NCBI GenBank assembly: GCA_900556525.1
Contig: USOZ01000056.1
Span: forward strand, 1-8,911
Reading direction: 5' to 3'
Length of the DNA: 8,911 nucleotides
Origin: an uncultured Oscillospiraceae bacterium
GTDB lineage: Bacteria > Bacillota > Clostridia > Oscillospirales > Ruminococcaceae
The notes beneath the pieces were generated by a model, which was given only the letters and a program-made list of their open reading frames with translations, ran no database searches and was not told the DNA's origin. Shown here piece after piece: positions 6,177 to 8,911 of the stretch. The translations under genes were made by a program, and so were the position numbers. The first letter of the stretch is position 1, and each line of letters begins with the position of its first letter.

Positions 6177-6291
6177 CTAGGGGCGTGCTGATCAAATCGG
6201 GCGTGCATATTGCGCAGACAGATTTTTCGTGCAATCCGGCGGAAAATATGCAAGCAAGATGCGTGCCGCGATTTATTCAGCGCTTCCCTAG
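6177..6291. mobile_element. MITE-like palindromic element, copy 2 (complete, 115 bp)
   Basis: The element runs from CTAG (6177-6180) to CTAG (6288-6291). Its ends are imperfect inverted repeats of about 36 bp with roughly three quarters identity: CTAGGGGCGTGCTGATCAAA against CTAGGGAAGCGCTGAATAAA. Its left half matches copy 1 at 1-84 in inverted orientation. It has no open frame of note and could fold into one long hairpin. It lies 29 bp after the malG stop and 46 bp before the GH27 -35 box. CTAG could be a 4-bp target duplication of YTAR type; because CTAG is its own complement, the exact boundary is uncertain by 4 bp at each end. Confidence 0.75.
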
Positions 6292-6320
6292 CAAGGTGAA
6301 TGTATTTTTTCTGAACAGGA

Positions 6321-7172
6321 TCAGCCCTTAACAGCTCCCGATACGCCTTCCACATAGCATTTCTGTGTCAGCAGGAACAGAATTGCTATCGGTATGGAGA
6401 TCAATACACATCCCGCATAGAACTGTGTATAGAAGTATTCCACGTACTCCTTCTCCAGCATCGTCCACAGACCGATGGCAATCGTATAGTACTTTGTGTC
6501 ATTACCCATAATGACCTTTGCAAAGATATAGTCTACCCACGGCCCCATGAACGTTGTAATCAGGGTGTAGGTGATAATCGGCTTGGAGAGCGGGATCGTA
6601 ATCTTTGTAAAGGTATCCCACTTTGTCGCGCCGTCGATATAGGCCGCTTCATCGATCGTTCTCGGAATGGTATCAAAGAAGCCCTTCGCCATGTAGAAGC
6701 CCAGTCCGGCGCCTCCCGAGTAGACCATGATGAGCGCAACCTGCTTCAGCAGACCTGTCTCCAGCAGTCCCAGACCCTTTAAGATGTAGTATACCGCGAT
6801 CATGGACATGAATCCGGGGAACATGCCAAGGATCAGTGCAATATTCATGAACGGCTTTCTCATCTTAAAGCGCAGGCGGCTCATGCAGTAGGATACGCAC
6901 AATACGAAGAATGCCGCTATCACTGTGCTGATGAGCGCGATAACCAGTGTATTCAGGAACCATCTTCCGAAATTAATCTGGCTGGTCGGCGTGAAAAGAT
7001 TCTTGTAATTATCCAGTGTGAACCCTCTCGGCCAGATATAGCTCTTGTAGGAACCGCCCTCCTTTCGGAAGGAGGTCAGGATTACATAGCCGATCGGCAG
7101 TACCCAGATGACACTGAGGATCGCAAGCAATACATGACATAAGGTATTTGAAATAAATCTTCTCGCTTTCAT
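6321..7172 (-). CDS. Sugar ABC transporter permease, MalG-like (CUT1)
   Basis: This 283-residue inner permease is one half of the membrane channel of an oligosaccharide importer. About six membrane segments are visible (near 12-33, 72-95, 108-130, 142-162, 197-220 and 245-272). The cytoplasmic EAA loop that docks to the ATPase is intact: EAAYIDGATKWDTFTKITIP (175-194), with the invariant Gly at 181 and the I-x-x-P ending. The C-terminal GVSGAVKG resembles that of E. coli MalG. The ATG overlaps the malF stop (TAATG), with a G-rich ribosome site (GAGGGGG) about 10 nt upstream. The MalG label names the family and does not prove maltose as substrate. The GH27 gene downstream makes alpha-galactosides such as raffinose or melibiose plausible too. 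Confidence 0.93.
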   Translation of the reverse strand: MKARRFISNTLCHVLLAILSVIWVLPIGYVILTSFRKEGGSYKSYIWPRGFTLDNYKNLFTPTSQINFGRWFLNTLVIALISTVIAAFFVLCVSYCMSRLRFKMRKPFMNIALILGMFPGFMSMIAVYYILKGLGLLETGLLKQVALIMVYSGGAGLGFYMAKGFFDTIPRTIDEAAYIDGATKWDTFTKITIPLSKPIITYTLITTFMGPWVDYIFAKVIMGNDTKYYTIAIGLWTMLEKEYVEYFYTQFYAGCVLISIPIAILFLLTQKCYVEGVSGAVKG

Positions 7173-8572
7173 TATTGGAACGCCCCCTCATCTTTGTAGG
7201 AACCGGTACGCCGGTAAGTCAACAGTGACAAAGTAGCCAGAATAATGAATACCATGATGCCGATTACGGCGCCAAGGTTGTAGTCCTTCTGGGTGATTGT
7301 AAGACGGTACAGCCAGGTAACCAGCAGATCCGTCCGCCCCGCGTAATAGTACTCCATGGTATCGGGGCCTCCTCCTGACAGCAGGAAGATAACGTTGAAG
7401 TTATTAATATTTCCCGTAAAGCTGGTAATCAGGGTCGGTGTCATGACGAACAGCATATACGGCAGTGTGATCTTTCTGAAAATGACCGGTGCTGTTGCTC
7501 CGTCAATTCTTGCAGCCTCATACAGCTCCGTCGGAATGTTCTGCAGGATTCCGGTGGTGGAAAGCATTGTGTACGGAACACCGATCCATATGTTTATCAT
7601 AATAATCGTAATCTTAGCCAGCGTCGGATCTGTGAAAAACGGAATGGATTCCGTCATCCCGATCACGCCGAGATGTCTTAAAATAACGTTTACCGGGCCG
7701 TTCGCGTTGAAGATCGTCCTCATGCTCAGCAGGGAAACGAACTGCGGAATGGCAATGGAGAGCACAAACATGAATCTCCAGAAGCCCTTACATCTGGTTC
7801 CCTTGCGGTTAATTAAAAGCGCCAGCAGCATGCCGAGGAAGAAGCAGCTGAAGGTGGCGAATACTGCCCAGATCAGGGTCCATTGCAACACCGGCCAGAA
7901 GGTTGCTGCCAGCTTGCTGCCGGATGCCAGCATCGCCTTGAAATTATCTAAACCTACCCATGTGAAAAGATTTCCGGGCGGCTGATGTTCTCTGTCATAG
8001 TTGGTGAACGCGATCAGGATCATGAACACCAGAGGAATGATCGTAAATGCAAGAATTCCGAGAATCGGAAGCGTAAGCATTACGGTGTGAAGGTTCTCCT
8101 CCTTCACGGAGCGCAGATCATCTTTAAATTTGGGGACCAGCATCCCCCTGTCCTTGCGCACCTGTGTACAGTATGCGCTCTTCATGGACATACATGCCGC
8201 AAAGATTGCAGCGAGTGTAATGACAATTGTAATAACGCCATACAGCAGGAACAGCATCGAGTTGTCTCCGGCTGCATACTCATAGATACCCAGAGCCTCA
8301 TTGTAGACCTTCTGCTGCTCTACCGTGCCCAGCGTTCTCATATTGACGAGCGCCTGTGCACCAAAGGAGATCATATAATAAATATAGGCAGCTTCAAGAG
8401 CCAGAAAGACAAAGCCGCGCACAAACTGCTTATTGACAATATTTCCCAGTCCAAAGACCACGAGGGAAAGCCTTGTAAGTACATTTCCCTTCCGCAGTGC
8501 CTCACCCACACTTGCATCGCTGGGCCTGTGGCTTGCTATTTTTACTTTTGGTTTTTTCTGAAACAGTCCCAT
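7172..8572 (-). CDS. Sugar ABC transporter permease, MalF-like (CUT1) with N-terminal extension
   Basis: This 466-residue partner of the MalG-like permease is longer than typical CUT1 permeases (about 290-300 residues). The first 150 residues are an extension with two probable membrane segments (about 50-72 and 106-130) after a basic cytoplasmic tail, as in many clostridial MalF proteins. The core has about six further segments from residue 164. The EAA loop lies at 352-371 (EAARIDGATAPVIFRKITLP) with its Gly at 358. The start is supported by AGGAGG (8578-8583), 5 nt before the ATG. A structured spacer separates it from the binding-protein gene, and the stop is coupled to malG. It acts in the cytoplasmic membrane. 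The substrate is unproven, since permease similarity is shared among malto-, galacto- and other oligosaccharide importers. Confidence 0.93.
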   Translation of the reverse strand: MGLFQKKPKVKIASHRPSDASVGEALRKGNVLTRLSLVVFGLGNIVNKQFVRGFVFLALEAAYIYYMISFGAQALVNMRTLGTVEQQKVYNEALGIYEYAAGDNSMLFLLYGVITIVITLAAIFAACMSMKSAYCTQVRKDRGMLVPKFKDDLRSVKEENLHTVMLTLPILGILAFTIIPLVFMILIAFTNYDREHQPPGNLFTWVGLDNFKAMLASGSKLAATFWPVLQWTLIWAVFATFSCFFLGMLLALLINRKGTRCKGFWRFMFVLSIAIPQFVSLLSMRTIFNANGPVNVILRHLGVIGMTESIPFFTDPTLAKITIIMINIWIGVPYTMLSTTGILQNIPTELYEAARIDGATAPVIFRKITLPYMLFVMTPTLITSFTGNINNFNVIFLLSGGGPDTMEYYYAGRTDLLVTWLYRLTITQKDYNLGAVIGIMVFIILATLSLLTYRRTGSYKDEGAFQ

Positions 8573-8586
8573 AAAAACCTCCTCAT

Positions 8587-8632
8587 AGTCTGGAAGACAG
8601 GATAAGAAAACCAGACTGGCTTCCTTATCCTG
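8587..8632 (-). promoter_or_regulatory. Structured malE-malF intercistronic spacer (hairpin or pseudoknot)
   Basis: On the minus strand CAGGATAAG (8624-8632) pairs with CTTATCCTG (8598-8606) across a 17-nt loop. The loop contains AGTCTGG (8611-8617), which is fully complementary to CCAGACT (8587-8593) just before the malF ribosome site. Both helices can be drawn together as an H-type pseudoknot, or as mutually exclusive hairpins. Such spacers commonly protect the 3' end of binding-protein mRNA and lower expression of the permeases. Confidence 0.6.
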
Positions 8633-8649
8633 CTTCTGTTTTCCTGAAT

Positions 8650-8911
8650 TTATTCAGCAGTCATGGATGCTACGAAGGTATCCAGCTTTTCCTGAATGTT
8701 GTTCTTGTTCAAATCACCGCTTCTGATCTCGGTAGGAATTGCGTTTGCATAAGTCCAGTATCTGCTGGAGAAGGTGGTGTGGGTAGGCTGCATAACGCTT
8801 GCCTCACTAGCCTCCTGTGCGATAACTGCGGACAGCGGATCTGAGGTAACCTTCTCGTTAGCTGCTGCGTTGATGTTTGCAGGAACCTGTGCAGACTTCT
8901 CAAAACGGAGG
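8650..8911 (-). CDS. Sugar-binding protein of CUT1 ABC importer, MalE-like (C-terminal 86 residues)
   Basis: This is the C-terminal end of an extracellular solute-binding protein; the N-terminus with its expected lipoprotein signal lies beyond the window edge. Reading the minus strand down to the TAA at 8650-8652 gives a helical tail with the stretches VPANINAA, VTSDPLSAVIAQ, MQPTHTT, SSRYWTYANAIP and IRSGDLNKNNIQEKLDTFV. These match the closing helices of MalE-family proteins, including the aromatic-rich YW near the sugar pocket and the IRSGDL...EKLD ending. In the complete system it captures oligosaccharides outside the membrane and delivers them to the MalF/MalG pair encoded next. Alanine is almost always GCA or GCT here, unlike the GCG/GCC of the genes beyond 6177, consistent with high expression or a different origin. 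The ligand cannot be decided from this fragment. Confidence 0.88.
   Translation of the reverse strand, partial: LRFEKSAQVPANINAAANEKVTSDPLSAVIAQEASEASVMQPTHTTFSSRYWTYANAIPTEIRSGDLNKNNIQEKLDTFVASMTAE

Noticed and set aside
7985..8605. A 206-codon plus-strand open frame opposite malF
   Set aside because: The minus-strand malF product has clear family motifs over the same bases; the plus frame shows no recognisable domain and is rich in His/Lys/Cys as expected of an antisense frame.

Overview
The window looks like gut-type Clostridia (Bacillota; Ruminococcus/Oscillospiraceae- or Lachnospiraceae-like). The reasons are strong GGAGG-type ribosome sites, clostridial MalE/MalF/MalG proteins, an intracellular GH27 glycosidase and a TetR-controlled FtsX-type ABC exporter. 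This placement comes from family resemblance and codon style; there is no taxonomic marker gene. Every supported gene lies on the minus strand, so transcription runs from high to low coordinates.

Right block (6321-8911), in transcription order: the C-terminal end of a sugar-binding lipoprotein (MalE-like, cut by the window edge), a structured intercistronic spacer, malF-like and malG-like permease genes. Together they are the uptake part of a CUT1 oligosaccharide ABC importer. No ATPase gene is present, which is usual where a shared MsiK-type ATPase serves several importers.

Middle (4615-6291): a 115-bp palindromic MITE-like element follows malG. Next comes a clear promoter whose transcript would start with a long stem-loop, then a GH27 alpha-galactosidase-like gene with no secretion signal. 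A 67-residue cysteine-rich zinc-ribbon protein is coupled to it by a TAATG overlap, and a hairpin terminator follows. The simplest reading is that oligosaccharides imported by the MalEFG-like system are trimmed in the cytoplasm by the GH27 enzyme.

Left block (87-4592): a TetR repressor gene, then a two-gene MacB/FtsX-type ABC transporter (ATPase and a 988-residue permease, again joined by TAATG). Three copies of one palindrome, consensus RCATAACA-N-TGTTATGY, sit in the transporter promoter, over the tetR -10 box, and 81 bp upstream of that. This makes a self-contained, autoregulated efflux or envelope-stress cassette. The permease carries two long arrays of xDGxxEL heptads outside the membrane.

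The first 84 bases are half of a second copy of the same MITE-like family, in inverted orientation, starting 2 bp past the permease stop. The 85-6176 block is therefore bracketed by two inverted copies. Codon style also shifts across the inner copy, so this may be a rearrangement or transfer boundary. No tRNA, rRNA, CRISPR array or transposase gene was seen.
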